Both the position numbers and the translations under genes were made by a program. Below, one piece after another: positions 41,101-56,100 of a stretch of DNA of 64,000 bases. The DNA comes from Liolophura sinensis (taxonomy: Eukaryota; Mollusca; Polyplacophora; Chitonida; Chitonidae), in the NCBI RefSeq assembly GCF_032854445.1, contig NC_088295.1, forward strand, positions 38,722,510-38,786,509, in the 5' to 3' direction. Numbering within the stretch: the first letter of the stretch is position 1; every line of letters begins with the position of its first letter. The notes beneath the pieces are model-generated. The model saw nothing but the letters and a program-made list of their open reading frames with translations. It was not told where the DNA came from and did not search any database.

Positions 41101-44100
41101 GGATGGGTGTGGAGTTCGTGTCTGTGACAGAGTGTGATTAAGGGTCTAACAAAGAATGGATATGACATACCTGCCCAGGAACTGTGTCCACCTTGTTAGG
41201 ACCTCGTCAAGTCGCACCTGTATGTTCTTGGTGTTATCATCCTTGTACTCCTCTATCAGTTTCCCTGCCATCTCCTTTACGTTTGCTACAGCTGGTTTCC
41301 TTTGATTCACCTCATTATGTAGAGACTGTCAAGTGCAATTAAAGGGTATGTAAAATATGCTAAATCGTGACATCAACACCCCACGATGGACTTGTGAAAT
41401 GAAAACTGTTTCACTTTCCAATTGTCATGACACAAAGAAGGGTGAAAATCTCATTCTTTTTTTTTTCATGTTACCTGAGAAAGAAAGTGAAAATCTAATA
41501 TTTTACAAGTGAAAAAGACCAAAAAGACTAAGATCATATAGGGACCACAAATAAATTATTTACAGTAAATCTACTGTCCCCATATACCTAAGTACATGTG
41601 ATTGTAAGAGAGACTCCTCTAAACATATAATGGCATGAGAAATCTGGTGTAGCTCGCTTGTCAAATTCTCAGTAGACACTTTTCCCATGGCAACATAATA
41701 CATAACCTTACTTGCTAACGGCCAGCTAATAAACTAGGATCTCTGTCTTCATCCAGCCTGGCTAACATCTTTTTTAACACAGAGAATATCAGATTACCCA
41801 CAATGGTTATATCATGGCTCGCAGATCCTCACACTTCAAAAGTTGCTAAAATCTTAACCCCATGTCACAACCCAAGTTTTCCATAGCTGCTAGATGCAAT
41901 TTTGATACTAAAAAAAATATACATCCCCAAAAAATAAATATACAAAATACAAATCTAGTAAGTGTCAACTTCTTTTCATTTTTTTTTTTTTTTTCGTAAA
42001 ATTACACTGTCATGATGCACTTTCTGCGATATTTAAAGACGGCCAGGAAGTGTATGTTTTTTATTTCCTGAACTGTCATGGGGAAGGTTTAAAAGTTCAC
42101 AAAAAGTGTCAGGCTATCTCACAAAGCTCCAAAGCAATCAATAATTCATTTTCTTATGAAGCAATGGTAATATGGCTTGCTGTACTTTAATCAACAATAA
42201 AACATAGAAGAGAATTGAGAAATGCCATAAAACCAACAAATTATTATTCCCCCATTACCACAATCTTCCCTATTCAGTACGTAATTATGTGATACAGTCT
42301 GAAAGGTGAGCTAATGATGGGGGAAACCGCAAGAGATGATTCACTTCTTACATAACACTTTGTGACAGTCTTCGTCATCATGCAAACACTTGCACAGAAA
42401 CTCGAATTTAGTCTTAAAAACTTGTTTCATTACCCATATTGCAGATTGGAGCTATAGTTTTTTTTTTGTTTTCTTAACTAACATCCAGAAAGAGTGACTC
42501 AGGTTTTCTGTTTACCAAAAAAAAAACATGGCCCACAAATTATTTAGAAGAAATTTTCACCTTATTTGCCCTAACACTAAACCACACGTTTACTGATTTA
42601 CAGTTTCAAACATCAAGGGTTCACATTGCACTGCTAAATGAATATTAGAGGAATACATACATGTAGTACTCTACCCAAGGAAAGTATCCCGTTTAGATTG
42701 AATTCATCAATGAAATCAACTTCTCTGGCACAGCTTATGCTTGCCTTTACACAAACATGTATGTACACGTATAATGCAGAGTGGTTATGAATTTTCCTCT
42801 ACAGGACAGCATATTCAGTAACCCATGGACAAATATAAGATCAAGTCTGAATAACCATAATGCCCTGATTTGTGGCAGAATACAATGCATACAAACATGT
42901 CCACCTCACAATAGTTTGATCTCCATGTATTATGTAACCACAAGGATTAGATAATCAAAGTTTCTGTTTAGTAATGCCATCCTCAGATGACATATTATTT
43001 GAAAAGAACACGCATTTCACGAAATATACTACTATATAATCGTGACATCCTAGTCTTTTATCACTAAACCATACTCAGATCAGATCGTTAACTACCTCAG
43101 TATATACCTGTATGATATTTACCTGTCCACATGCAGTACATATCCACAGTATGTAGGTGATCCAGTACATGTACCTGTCTATTGAAGGCAGCTCATACCT
43201 ACACATTCTTATCTCACTTTACAAGCTCTGGGAAACTGATCTTTCACAGTTACAACACAGACAAAAAAAAAACAGCTAATGTTTGTTTTTACCCTGACAT
43301 GATATTACCTGAGTTTTGGGCCAGGTGTGAAAACACCCTACCCAGGCCCCCATGGTAGAATACAGGTAACTACTTCCCCTCCACAAACTCACCTTAGGTA
43401 TGATCATTACTAAGCTTAGTAACAAGAAAACACCCGATTAAAGTTTATTATTTCATGACATTGAATCTTGATTCACTTGGCCTCCTTGATAACTTCACCA
43501 GTCAGTTAAAAATGTTCACAGTGATTAAATTAACTTAGATTACGCTTATATCTTACCATTGGGTTGTGAATAATATATCACCAAGAACAATTTACACTGA
43601 AAGATCAAAGGACTACAATACCACGTGATCTCAACAAGGCTTGAGCTGACCTCTTATCAAGAGCAAGAGATCTACTATTTTAAAGCAATCATTTTTTTTT
43701 TAATACATTTTTTTTTCTTTCTTAATTTATTTATTTATTTTTTTTCAATATGGCCTTTTTGGGTACCTACAGGTATATTCTGGGTATTCAGCTAGAATCC
43801 TACTTGAATCAAGGCAAGTGACCTATTTCACTGTATAAAAATCAAGACAATACAGATTGGCTGCAGATAGTCATCTGACAGCTCACCTAGCTTCATGTAT
43901 TAATACGCAAATTAACAACAAGGCCATGCTCAGCTAAGGTGTAATGAAGGGGGTAATAATTACACAGAATGTAGAAATTCAATTTGCAGAACATTGCATT
44001 TCAGTTCACTTATTTCACAGCTGGAAAATTTATGACCAATAAGCATGTGTGTTGTTGATACTAAAACTCTACAGTCATCTTCAATAGTCCAGTCAAGTCT

Positions 44101-47100
44101 CTACCTTACAAATCTTTTGCACCTGACAATGATATCACTCATGAAATATTAGTCCTCAAGGCCATATAAATATTTAATCCAGGTTTTACATTACCCCGCA
44201 GCATCAGAGTTTAGGTGCTGTGATCAGGGACCAGAACAACAACTACCGCAATGGCAAAGATACCTATAAATCTGTACACATGCAACCGCAGAGCTTTGAC
44301 CATTTTTAAATCATTCTCAATACCACGTTACATTAATGGGTGGTCTGGCAATGTTTCCTGGCATCTATCTCATAACCTTCAACAGAAAAAGACTATACAC
44401 TGGACTTATAAAATATGAACAAGAGATGTCCAGATACATGTGTGTCTATTTTCAGACTGCTGTGTTCATATGTATACAGAAATGCAAACCTATCTATCTG
44501 CAGGGTAACCCATTCTTTATAATTAATTAATTAATGCAATTCACCCAAAGCCTGACATCAAACAGTAAACTTCTCATTATGCGAGAGAAAAAAAACCAAT
44601 TTTGCCTCAGGGATAATACTAGTACATGTACTGGAACATGCATAATTACATGAATCTATGCTTCTCACATTCAAAACCTTTTACAACTATTATAGAATTT
44701 TACGCACTGTTTTGAAAACTTTTTAGTTTATCACCATAAAACAAGCCTTCTGGAGGTGTTGTTTTTGTCATCCATATCCATTACTAGTTTGAGTAATGAG
44801 AATAATGGCTACGCTGCAACTTGGCAGTTTTTCTGTCCAGAAGTAGTCTTACATGTATTTGTATCGTATACATCTATAACATCCATGTCCAAAACACAAG
44901 ATAAATACAAACTAAAACTTGTAACTTGTTTAGGGCATAGCCAAGCACTGATTATCAAATCAGCCCGAACTATTTTGAAAAAAAAACCCAAAAAGTTCAG
45001 AAAGTCCACAACAAAACAAACTCAGCTCCAGTTTTGTCCAAAGTTTCTACTCACAATGATAAGCCATTTTGCAAAACAGCCTGGACTGTCATGGACTAAA
45101 GGGACTGATAACTAACCTGGATATAATTTACATTTGGTAATTATGATATGCTTAATTCTGAATACATCAAGAAATACTTCTCTAAATAATTAATTTTTTT
45201 TTAATTTTTAACACAGACTTCATCCAAACATACCTTGTATACACTGCAACAATCAACAGAAAAGTGATACGAGTAATGGTCATATCCTGATAACTGTGCT
45301 AGACCGAGTCATTCTCCTTCAACAAAAAGCCCAGACTGACCTTGTAGTCTCGTAGCTGTCTCTGTGTGTCTTCAGGAGAGTTTGGTGTTGCTGATTTGGC
45401 CTTCAGTTCGTCCTCCATCTGGGAGATCCAGCGATCAAGGTCGCTGAGCATGTCGTCAAATTGACGACACTCCAGCAGCATGTCGTCCAGCTGAGTCTTC
45501 CTGGAGCTAACCTGGGCAAAGGCCTTGTCCCAGTACTTTTTCAGTTCATGAGCTACAACAACAACAGCGAAGAGGATCCAATGACAACATAAGTTGGTCA
45601 CGAAGCTTTTAGATCACTGGTAACAAGAGTTCTTCCTAACACAGACTGAGCCTTAGATGTAATAGGAGAATTGAATATCATCAATGCAAAGCTCACGATG
45701 TTATCAATCATTTTAAAAAAAAAATAAAAACACAATAGCATCTGGCAGAGGTCAAGAGACTCTGAGTCCCGGAAAACACATAAGAATCTGTCTGTGACAT
45801 AACATCAGGTGAGCTGAGTTAAGTTGAGGATGGAAAGGCCCTGGGGAAGGAAGCTTAGAGAAAAAATCAGTAAAGACAGAATGATGATCAACATGAGATG
45901 CACATGTAATTAAGTCTGGTGTAGAGATTCTGTGGCAACTTGATACGAATACAAGCCATGACCAGCGCTTCCTGCTCGTAAATATGTCTTAATGCTTGAC
46001 AGTTCTGCGTCACAACAACATAGTTCACCTGGATTCCTGTAACCAGACCAGATATTTGATCTGATGACATAGTTGTAATGGCCGAGAACAAAAACAATGA
46101 CATGTCCATTAAGCAATGACAGATGAGAGATGTGACAGGATAAACAGAATACGTGTACATGAAGATATAATCAATAGAACCATGTATTTTCTGTCAGCTT
46201 TAGAAAGATATCAGCCTTGTTGCAAACAAGCATGACAATGACGAGTCTGATTTTTTCCATTTTTCTCTACAATTACAGCAAGTGAAGCAAATATATACTT
46301 TAGTTTCATTTCATATGCATGTAAACTGCATCTGTTCATTTGCATGTGTCAAAGGTGGTTCAATTGAAATGATAAATCAGATACATGTACATGCACACTG
46401 GTGAACATTTACCTCCATAATGCATGTCTAGAGAACAAGAGGTGATGAAAAAAAATAATGCAAAGAGCACCTTGTTTTTCATGTAGGTTGTCTTGTCATT
46501 TTCATGAGATCAATCAGTGCAAGCTAACATAACATTGGTTAGAAAGAAAAAGAATGACAAAATTCACAATGACACTTTAATGAATTATAAATATGACCAA
46601 ACTAGAGTCTAACTTTGAATGATATAATTTTCTGACAAAGTTTCTGGTTAAAAAATCTGATGAAGAAATATTCAGGATGAAAATGGTTGAGAGAAACCCA
46701 GGTAATTCCCTAATTACAGGTCACAGAAAATCATAGCATGTCTTAAAACAATAATGTGTAATCCAGCCCAATACAGAGCAACCATAAACATCAACATGTA
46801 TGGATGCTGCACAGACCCCACCTAGGCTATAAACCTATACAAACACAAAAACACCAACACAAACACTGTCAATTTTCCACATCATCACAATATCTTGCAT
46901 TACTTTGAAACTACAAAGTAAGCAACTATTTTCTTATAGCATGCACACTCTGGTCCCTAACATGAGATCTCAGAACACGCTGTAAATTACGCAAAGCCAA
47001 ATTGCTCCAAATAATTCTGAAGATTAAAAAGCAAAATTCAATTAGGTATGGGGAAAAAAACATGATTTTCTGGATATTAAAGTATCTTTTCGTCTGATAA

Positions 47101-50100
47101 GATATTGATTCAGGTTTTACCTTGCTGCTGTGGAGCAACTCTGGAGTTTAATTTCTCAGGGGCTGGTAAGGTATCAGCTGTTGTCAGCAAGTCGTCCAAA
47201 TGGCTCTTCCGTCTGGCCATGTCATGGAGAATATTCTGTAGAGAAATTGATCAGGTTACTTCCTAAGTGCAACGATAAAAAAAACCTATATATACTCACA
47301 AAACAGACTGCAACACTGACTACAATAAGCATTCAAAGAATCCACACTCAAATAATATTACAGTCTTGGTTTAAGAACAGAGAAAAATAGCACTCACGCT
47401 GCAGATCCTAACACAAAGAGCATGTGCAATTTCAGATAGTCCTCAAGCAAAACAGGTACTAATTTCAGTCTCAACAGTGCCCTGTACCTGCATTTATGCA
47501 ATAACCACAACCCAGTCGCTCCCGCCACTAGGTATTGTTGCAAGTTACCACAACTGAAACTGCATGGTACTGTATACCAGAGATGGACAATACTTGTACC
47601 TCAGACATCATGGGAGTCAGTTCACCACGTAATAACTCCCGCATGATTTCATCCATGCTCTAACAATGACAAGAGTACCTGGATGCTGTTTGGTCAGGCA
47701 GCACCTGAAGTGCCTCAGAACACTTACAAGTCCTCAGGGGGAAAAAGACTCAGAATTACATCTCATTCCTCATCGATGACCGAAAGACCTACTCTCTTAA
47801 TACGGACTCCAATTCCCAGTGAAATATTCAATCACAATTTTGTTATCGCAACAGCATTACCTTGTAGCCATAAACCTGATGCTGCTCAACCAGCACCAAG
47901 CAATCCAATAAAACAGGATTCCTTCCGTGGACATCAAATACAGCTGATTTACTACACAACAATGAAAGGACGTGAAGCATATTGATCGAACATGGCCCTG
48001 ATCTATTCAGATTACTCTACCATAAATTCCAGGTGGCTTGTTAACAGTCAAGAGTTGCACTGCATAAACCGGTCCCAATTACTACACGTGTACAGCAAGA
48101 CCCAAACCTTTCACCAGAACGCTGACTTCGTATCATTTTTATTTTTTAACTCCATTTCCAGGAAATGTGAGAAAGGTCCTTAAATATACCCCCCCCCCCC
48201 CAAAAGTTGGTTGTTGTACTTTCAATGGAATCGAGTGTTCAAGGTTTTTACCGTTAAGATTCCCCAGAATGTGTAAACTGTCAGGTGATAGTTACATGCA
48301 CAACCTTCAACCAGATATCCACTCAAGGCCTGCAGAGGTCCTATAATCTGAATCTACACAATACATGTAGGTCAGGCGTGTTAACCAATGGTTACTCAAG
48401 ATATCAAAGAAGTTTCTTCCACCCATGAAACAGACAGATTCCATTTCAGTGAAAACTGAAATCACTTTGGTATGGTTACATATAGATCCATATTAGCTCT
48501 TGCATCTATTCTTTAGCCGATATAATTTCCTAATGTTAACATGTAAGTTAACATATTTGATGTGAACATCTGACACTATCCCTGCCCACAGAAGCAGCAA
48601 TCTGTTGCGTTGTGTTCTTCTTGTACAGAACATACGTAGGTCTATGTATTTCTTAGCTTGTCTCAACAATTGGCCAATAAATTTTCAAATACCAAAAACG
48701 TGCCTGTGCACTGCCAATAAGGAAAAATATCACATCAAACCGCACAGCACTCAAACCAGAATTATGATCCAATACACCATTCGCCTCAAGTCAAATTAAA
48801 GCACTGTAAGAGTTCAAAGAAGAAGAAAAAAAGAACAAGGAGAGTAATTTCTTCCTCTTTGCCCTCCATGGACTTCACGCTGTATTAATCCCCAGCTGCC
48901 CTGTGCAATGTAACATAGTGATGAGATATTAACCAGATTCAGACATCTGAGAGTAAAATTCTGCAATTTCCATCCAGGAATATGTCCCCACAAACTCTTT
49001 GTGTAACCCTGCAAGTCTGACTATAGTGTCACACTCTAAATATTTATTTGATACAGGTTGTTGTTTAATGTCTTTTCACTTGTATGCCAGCTTTTAGGAA
49101 TGAGGGAACCAACCTTTGCCAATCTTTGACAAGTTATTTGATGGGGGACGTGGTCTCCCATGAACTTCATGGAAGAACACACGAGACAGCGTTTAGTGCT
49201 CACATTCACTTCTGTACTTAATCTCTTCTTCATATCAACCAAATAATTTCTGGACTCTTAATTAAGTTATAGACCTAAAACACCACCATCAGTTCTCAAA
49301 CCCAAACTGACCAGAATGCTAATCCATTCTGATATGGAAAGAGTTACTGAGTAGTATCATCACCACTCTCCTGTCCAGTCCAAAAACTGATGCAACAAAT
49401 CGTCTAATGATTGTACGATGAAAGATGTCGGTGAATGCATACAGTGGGCCCATACCTGCTGAAAGTTTAGGAATGGAGCTGAGCTTCTACTGCAAAGTGA
49501 TCATGCATTACCTTCTTAAAAAAGCTTTATATCTGAAGTATGCCGCAATCCAAGAAGCACATGATGACAAACCATGTGAAGTATTATGATATTTCATCCA
49601 CCACTGCAATTTTATATAACTTACAGGTTTTCACCAAATTGCACTCCTTCATCTACATGTATAAGGTCCAATGTGCGGGTCCTGTAAAACTTAGCAATCT
49701 AACTATTCAGAATTCTGAACGCCAAGGGACAGATCCTTTGCACATACTATCAATGTGAATGGGGTCATTCTGTTACTTTGTAATGTTAATAAACATTTCA
49801 GAACGCAATGTACTTTTTTTTGTGTCCTGATTTATTTATCAGATAAAGTTATTATCTATGTTAATATTTAATCCATGATAATTTGTCAAATTCTCTGACA
49901 AATGTTTATGCATTTCTGGCTCATACAGCCATAACAAACACAGGAATTCATGGCAAAACAAAATATTATTATGAAATTAAACTGTCAGTTAAAAGTCTTA
50001 TTTATTTATATTTGAAATGTTGTGTTTTACAAGACTAGCATCATATATGTGCTTAGAAATTTTTGTGGGAATATTCCGAATAGCCCTACAGTTGGTGCCT

Positions 50101-53100
50101 ATCAGATAGGTTCAATCTATACCATAAGTCCATAAGTTATTTTATGTTTTCAATCTGACAATACGACTTGTGACGTCTCAAGCTGTCATTGCCAAACACC
50201 ATGGCAGATGTTTGCTCAAGAAGTGGTGAAGGTCGCATTTAATGACCAAAGGAAAAAGCCAAAAACACATACGCGTTCATCCTAGTTTTAATAATCATTA
50301 CATGGTATGTTCTTTTAGTACTCTAAATACTGCATCAGAGGCAATTTAAAATCTTTTAAATTTAAATTCTTCCTCTATACACGCGCTGCCCTGGTGATCC
50401 AGAGCTTAAAAGCAAAGCACTGAGTGCCATATTCCGTATGACCCTCTGCATACAATGGAACAGTTTGATAATATAGGGGTGGGGTTAGGCAGACATGATC
50501 ACCTGTACCTCAAGCTTTGAGCAGTCACCATTAATTTCTACCACAGAGTCCTGTACGTCCTCTAAGCCCGTGGGCCCTACATTAAGCGTGGGGTTTGGCT
50601 GTATCTCAGAGCTCGATTCGTTCAAGGCAGCCTGTGAAAAACATGCAGCTCAACAACATAAAACCATGCAAACAACACAGTACACCAAAATGTATGAACA
50701 TAGGAAACCATATGATCTAACAGAAATGGCTCATCATGTCATTCATACAATTTCAGTTTTTTGTGATAACCAGAAATTTATATCATATTATATCATTTGC
50801 AAACATATTAAATTTAGGCAATTTTACAAATCTAAAGTTTTCTTTCTGTTTGCATGCAAAAGATTCACAGACGCTGTCTGAATGTCTGTTTTTTAAAATA
50901 TACAATACGTACTTGTCTTTGACAGAAACTTATTTTTATAATAGACTGATATTTCAACCACTTAATTAAAATTCACATGTACAAAATGTTATCAAGCTCA
51001 ATATCAAAATGATCAGCATGCAACACCAGTTAAATTTCTACCTGAAAGCTACAAAACTTTTATATGATGTCAAGCAAGTCATGAAAAAGAATAGCCAAGT
51101 CTGCACACTCCGCAGGCACATGCACAGGGGATCAAGTTTAGAGCTCAAGCAAGCAAGCCCAGACAAAGAAATCAAATAAAAAGCCATTTTAAACTGAAAG
51201 AAATTTTACAATGTGTAAAATGTGACTATATTTATAGGATCATCAGCTCAAAGCCAAACAGTTCAGAATTGTTTGAACATTTTCTTTTTGTAAGGGTAAG
51301 GTTTACCACATTTTTGCTTTCCTTTACTCTTCATAATTAAATGAATTTGTTTTTTTTTTCATAATTTACAGAAATATGTATTCAGGCATACACGTATCAG
51401 CCCTGAGAGTGAGTTTGGTTAATTTATCATCATAAAAGATAGACGAGGTTTGTCTGTTATGTGCATCATTTAATGAATTGCAAGGCAGAATGAAAAAACA
51501 ATTTACATTATGACATTTTGGGACATTTTTATAAATATTTAAGGGCTTTCATCAAGGACTGTCAAATTCTTGAATCAGCAGATGGATAAGGTCAGTGAAG
51601 CAATCAATAGCCAGAATGTATCAAGATTACATGGATTTACAGTAATGGATTGTGCCATAAAGCTGGGGATGTGCATGGAATATTTTATTGCATGTTTGAT
51701 CCTGGCTAACCAGGTAAATCAAGTGCTGTGGGAATTCTATGTGGGTAGAGTGGATTTCTTTGAGGGAAAGCAATGGTGCTTCATCATGAAACGGGATCAA
51801 GCCAATGTGACATCTTAAAGAGGACTGGAGGACTCATGGGGACATGGAGATATTTGTTTGCAAAAATGAAAACTTTCTCTCCCCACTCTTATCGCAAGAC
51901 TACCCCAAAAAGGCAATCATGAAATTCTATATCCAGCCTGACAGGTCAATTAAGTTTCCCTTCCAATTTTTTTTTTTCTCTACATATCACATTTTGGATG
52001 CAAAGGTAAAACACTGTTAAATCAGCTCAACCAAATGCTGAACCATTCCTGACAGCAAAATGTGGATATGCATGTGTAGATACAGATCAGGTTTCCACTT
52101 CAAGAAAAGCTGTTGCTAAAGGGACACAGAACGAACATTCATTGGCTGACAGTTGAGATAGGGTTTCCTGGGTTAAATCTTGAAGCCTTGGTCATGCTCA
52201 AATAAATGTGCCCTACCTATAATTCAGCTGAGCCAAAGTATAGCCTGGACTTGCCTATCTCTCAGGCCAGCCAGTCAGAATTGATCCTGTATTCCTTAAG
52301 GTAATGCTTATGCAGCTGAATGTAGTGAGATTAACACCTAGACTCTTGAATAGGGACACTGGGTCAAATCCCTGCCCTGATGGTTTGCCTCTGGCTTTAG
52401 ATCGGGGACAAGCTGGCCGTTTTCACAAGGAATGATCTACTTTGTTTTCTACACATTTAACTCACAAAAGTTATCATAAAATCATATATGGGATATATGT
52501 ACAACGTATAATAAATTAAAGCCCAATCACATTGATAAATACCCTAAATAACCTAAAAATTTGTCCACAACAGTGAATTTTTTAGAGGAAAATATCATAA
52601 AATATTATATTTGGAACTGAAACTTACATTTTTCCAGTCAGATATCATCCTACCATCCAAACAAACATCAAAAACATCTTTTTAACATCCAAAGAACTCT
52701 AATAATCAGAAAAACTGAGCAATCAAGTTAGTCAAGGTTGAAACTTTAGGTCGTTAAGGGTATATCAGTAAAATTTCTTGGAATGGTGTCATGTGGCTAT
52801 AGATATATGTATGAAACATAAATACTTTCAGATGTTCCCTGTGTTATTTCACTACTACTAAGTTATATTTTTTTTCTTAACTACTTCTCAAAGCCCTAAA
52901 AGTGTTAATGGAGTCACAGAAATGCACTTGCTTTCAATACTTTTAATCTCACCTAGGTTATTTTTAGCATGGATACATACATTTTCAGCCAAGCTATTAC
53001 ATAAACTATGTGCACACCTTTCAAACTTATAAATGTTACTCCTCAGGACTACCATAACTGCTCCACCTTTTTGCATAGAAAGACAATGTTAACTTTCACA

Positions 53101-56100
53101 TATAAATAGAGAACCCATCACAGAGAATGACAGAGTTACTATCCATGAACAAAACTTTCCGTCCCAACTGATCAGGCCCAATCGACCACATCTATCATGA
53201 ACATCGTAGTGCTGTGTATCACAAGCAAGGTAGGGTCTGATCTATTGGGACAGGAAATTGTGTTCACGGATGTAACTATCATTAAAACTACGCTGGCTGT
53301 ACTGGCCATTTAAAGGCTTCACAAACGGTATAATTTAGCAGTTCATACAAAATAATGTCCTCCAAAATATGCTTAAGGAAACCAAATGTTAACATGCAAA
53401 AAGGTTGGAGTATTATAGTATTATCTACACAGTGTCTCAGCCCAAGAACAAAGCCATAAAAATAAGACCATGACCACTTACAGAAGTAAATATGTATATG
53501 TTGTCAGCTAACTGTTGTTTGCAAATGCTAATGTACTGCTTTTAATACAACTATAAACTTATATGAAACTTATTAACAGCTAAGCAGAGCGTATCATTAT
53601 TTTAACTAAATTTCTTGTAATTTACACAACTATACGCCTTCACTAACATCCATAAAACTTTTTCCAATCCCATTTCATGGACAATTCATTCACAAAGCTC
53701 ATTAACTAGGTGTAGGCTTTATTAGAACAAACCCCGTAGTGGATCATCTGACCAGGTGTGTGTCACAGTCATCATGTCAGTTCACAAGGACCTTGACTCT
53801 TCATGGCCGTTACAAATTCAGTACAAAGTGCTTCTCATATACATCTCCTTAAACATGTCCAGTTATGTTCAACATTCAGTTACATGTACTTCTCTATCCA
53901 TTTGATGACCCATTCATTATATCTGCCGGTCCAGGAGTTTTTTTGTCTTTTTCTCAGAGCTTCTTCAGCCAAGATTTATAAATGGAAAGTATCTTTCTTG
54001 TTAAACGAGAAGAAAATTTAAATATCAAGCAAATACCATTGAAAAGAGTATGTATTTCCTTGCAGGTGCATGCCATAAAAACATTTTATGTACCTCAAGT
54101 TGATGAATTATAAATAAAGTCAGCGCCAAAATCTGCTGTGGGCGACTCCATTTTGCATAAGAACTAGTCCTGAATTCTTCTATGTTAGCAGAAGAACTGC
54201 CGTCAGAAACCGCAGAAGTGCAGTTCATACATTTTCGGTAGAACTCTTCTTCTCAGAAGGTAGCACGATCGGGAAACCGAAATGTTGGACGTAGGTTCCG
54301 AGTTAACACAAACAAACCGGCAGTTTTAACGATTCTCAGTGGCTGAGAGGCAACACGCCCCCAGCATAAATTCCGGGGTGTTCAAGATGGAGGACGCAAT
54401 GAGCTCAGCGCCTTATGCCATCTTTGCCATTTTCAGACTTCACGTGTAAGGCGAGAAAAAATCAAAAAATTATGCAGCAGGCACCATCAGACAGAAAAAA
54501 TGGGCTCTTTTCAGCCTATAGTGTCATGTTTTTAAGTTTTCTTCTCCTTTAAATTTATGAATGTGATTATTAAATGGCATATTAAAGTCTATACAGTCTA
54601 CCACATGTAAATCAATGGACAAACCGCAAGACCAATCTATAATGTAACCACCGAAATATGAACCATACACACACAAACAAGAAACATGAACCATACACAC
54701 AGAGGAAATATGAACCACACACAGAGAAAATATGAACCACACACACACAGAGGAAATGTGAGCCACACACACACACACAGGAAATATGAACCACAACCAC
54801 ACACACACACACACACACACACAGAGGAAATATGAACCACACAAACATACATAGAAAATATGAACCTCACACACACACACACAGAGGAAATATGAACCAC
54901 ACACTCACACAGAGTAAATATTTGGTTACAGACGTCCCTATTTAAGTGCACATGCCTTTTTACCAGTTAACAGAAATCCATGAACACACTTGAAACTTTT
55001 CGTACAACAAGCATTAATTAATGGCTGACATCACTGACAGGTTCATCCCAGTGACTCAAGAAGGTTAGTGTTTCAGATTGGCCTATTATATTCAATACGC
55101 TTGCATGTCATCATCAAACTAATCATTAATGTCAACATGCTCCCTAAACCCAGCTTAATACTCTTGCAATCAGGAGCCAAAACATGTACATCAAAGTACT
55201 GAATATTTTGACCTTGAATATTAAGTGTCTTCCATTTCTGTACTTCCACCATAAACCCAAAATGAAAAAAAAGGTTATATTTTAAACAAAAATACCTTTG
55301 TGTGAATGACTGCAAGATAATCAGTATGACCTGGGATACAATATGAGATACATCAAATGTATCCCAGATATGACTCTGATGAGCTTGAAGCAATGACCAA
55401 TCATATCCATGCAATCCAAATGACCCACAATTCCCTAGGAGCATACATAGCACCAGCCAATGAAATGAAGGGTAACAAAAGGTAAGCATCCACTCAAATA
55501 GTGATAAACTACAGCCCCCTTAAAGCAGAAGCCATGAGTGCAGGGGATAAGGCATTGGATAATTGTTAAACTACCAATAAGCAATGAATCAATGCATTTT
55601 AGATACTAACTTTCCATTCTACCTATTGTTACCCTATAAAGCTAATTTGAATGAAACTTACCTGTGAACACATTAAGCATATATCACATTTGTTCAAAGA
55701 ATTATTACTGCTGGTGATTACTATATAAAGGTATCAGTTTATTGTTGCTAGAGTTGAGCAGTCAAATAGGATCACTAATAGAAAGGTTCAAAAAAGAACA
55801 AAAGTCTGCCACACAAACATTTTGATCTGCAGGTAGATCTGCCCAATTCAATGCATTTTTGACCTCAAAAACATCTGTGACTTTTGACATGCAAATCGAC
55901 ACTAAAACCACATTCTTATCCCACCACTTCAAGTAACAAGTAAAAAAAGTTTATGTGGTTGAAAAACTTGCATAAAATGCAATTTATTCATTGTGTCTTC
56001 CAAGCCGTCACACACATGGGAACTGACACAGTGTTAAAATATCAGACTGGTGTCATAAGGTCAACAGATCCATCAATCTTAAAAAATGGAATTACTACAC

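Noticed and set aside
40941-41168. Threonine/proline/histidine repeat frame on the minus strand
   Set aside because: Translation of the 29-bp minisatellite.
44756-45115. 119-codon plus-strand frame
   Set aside because: Low-complexity, Ser/Thr/Lys-rich translation of AT-rich intron; no splice sites or motif.
54524-54951. Valine/cysteine-rich minus-strand frames of 78-126 codons
   Set aside because: Translation of an AC-rich microsatellite.
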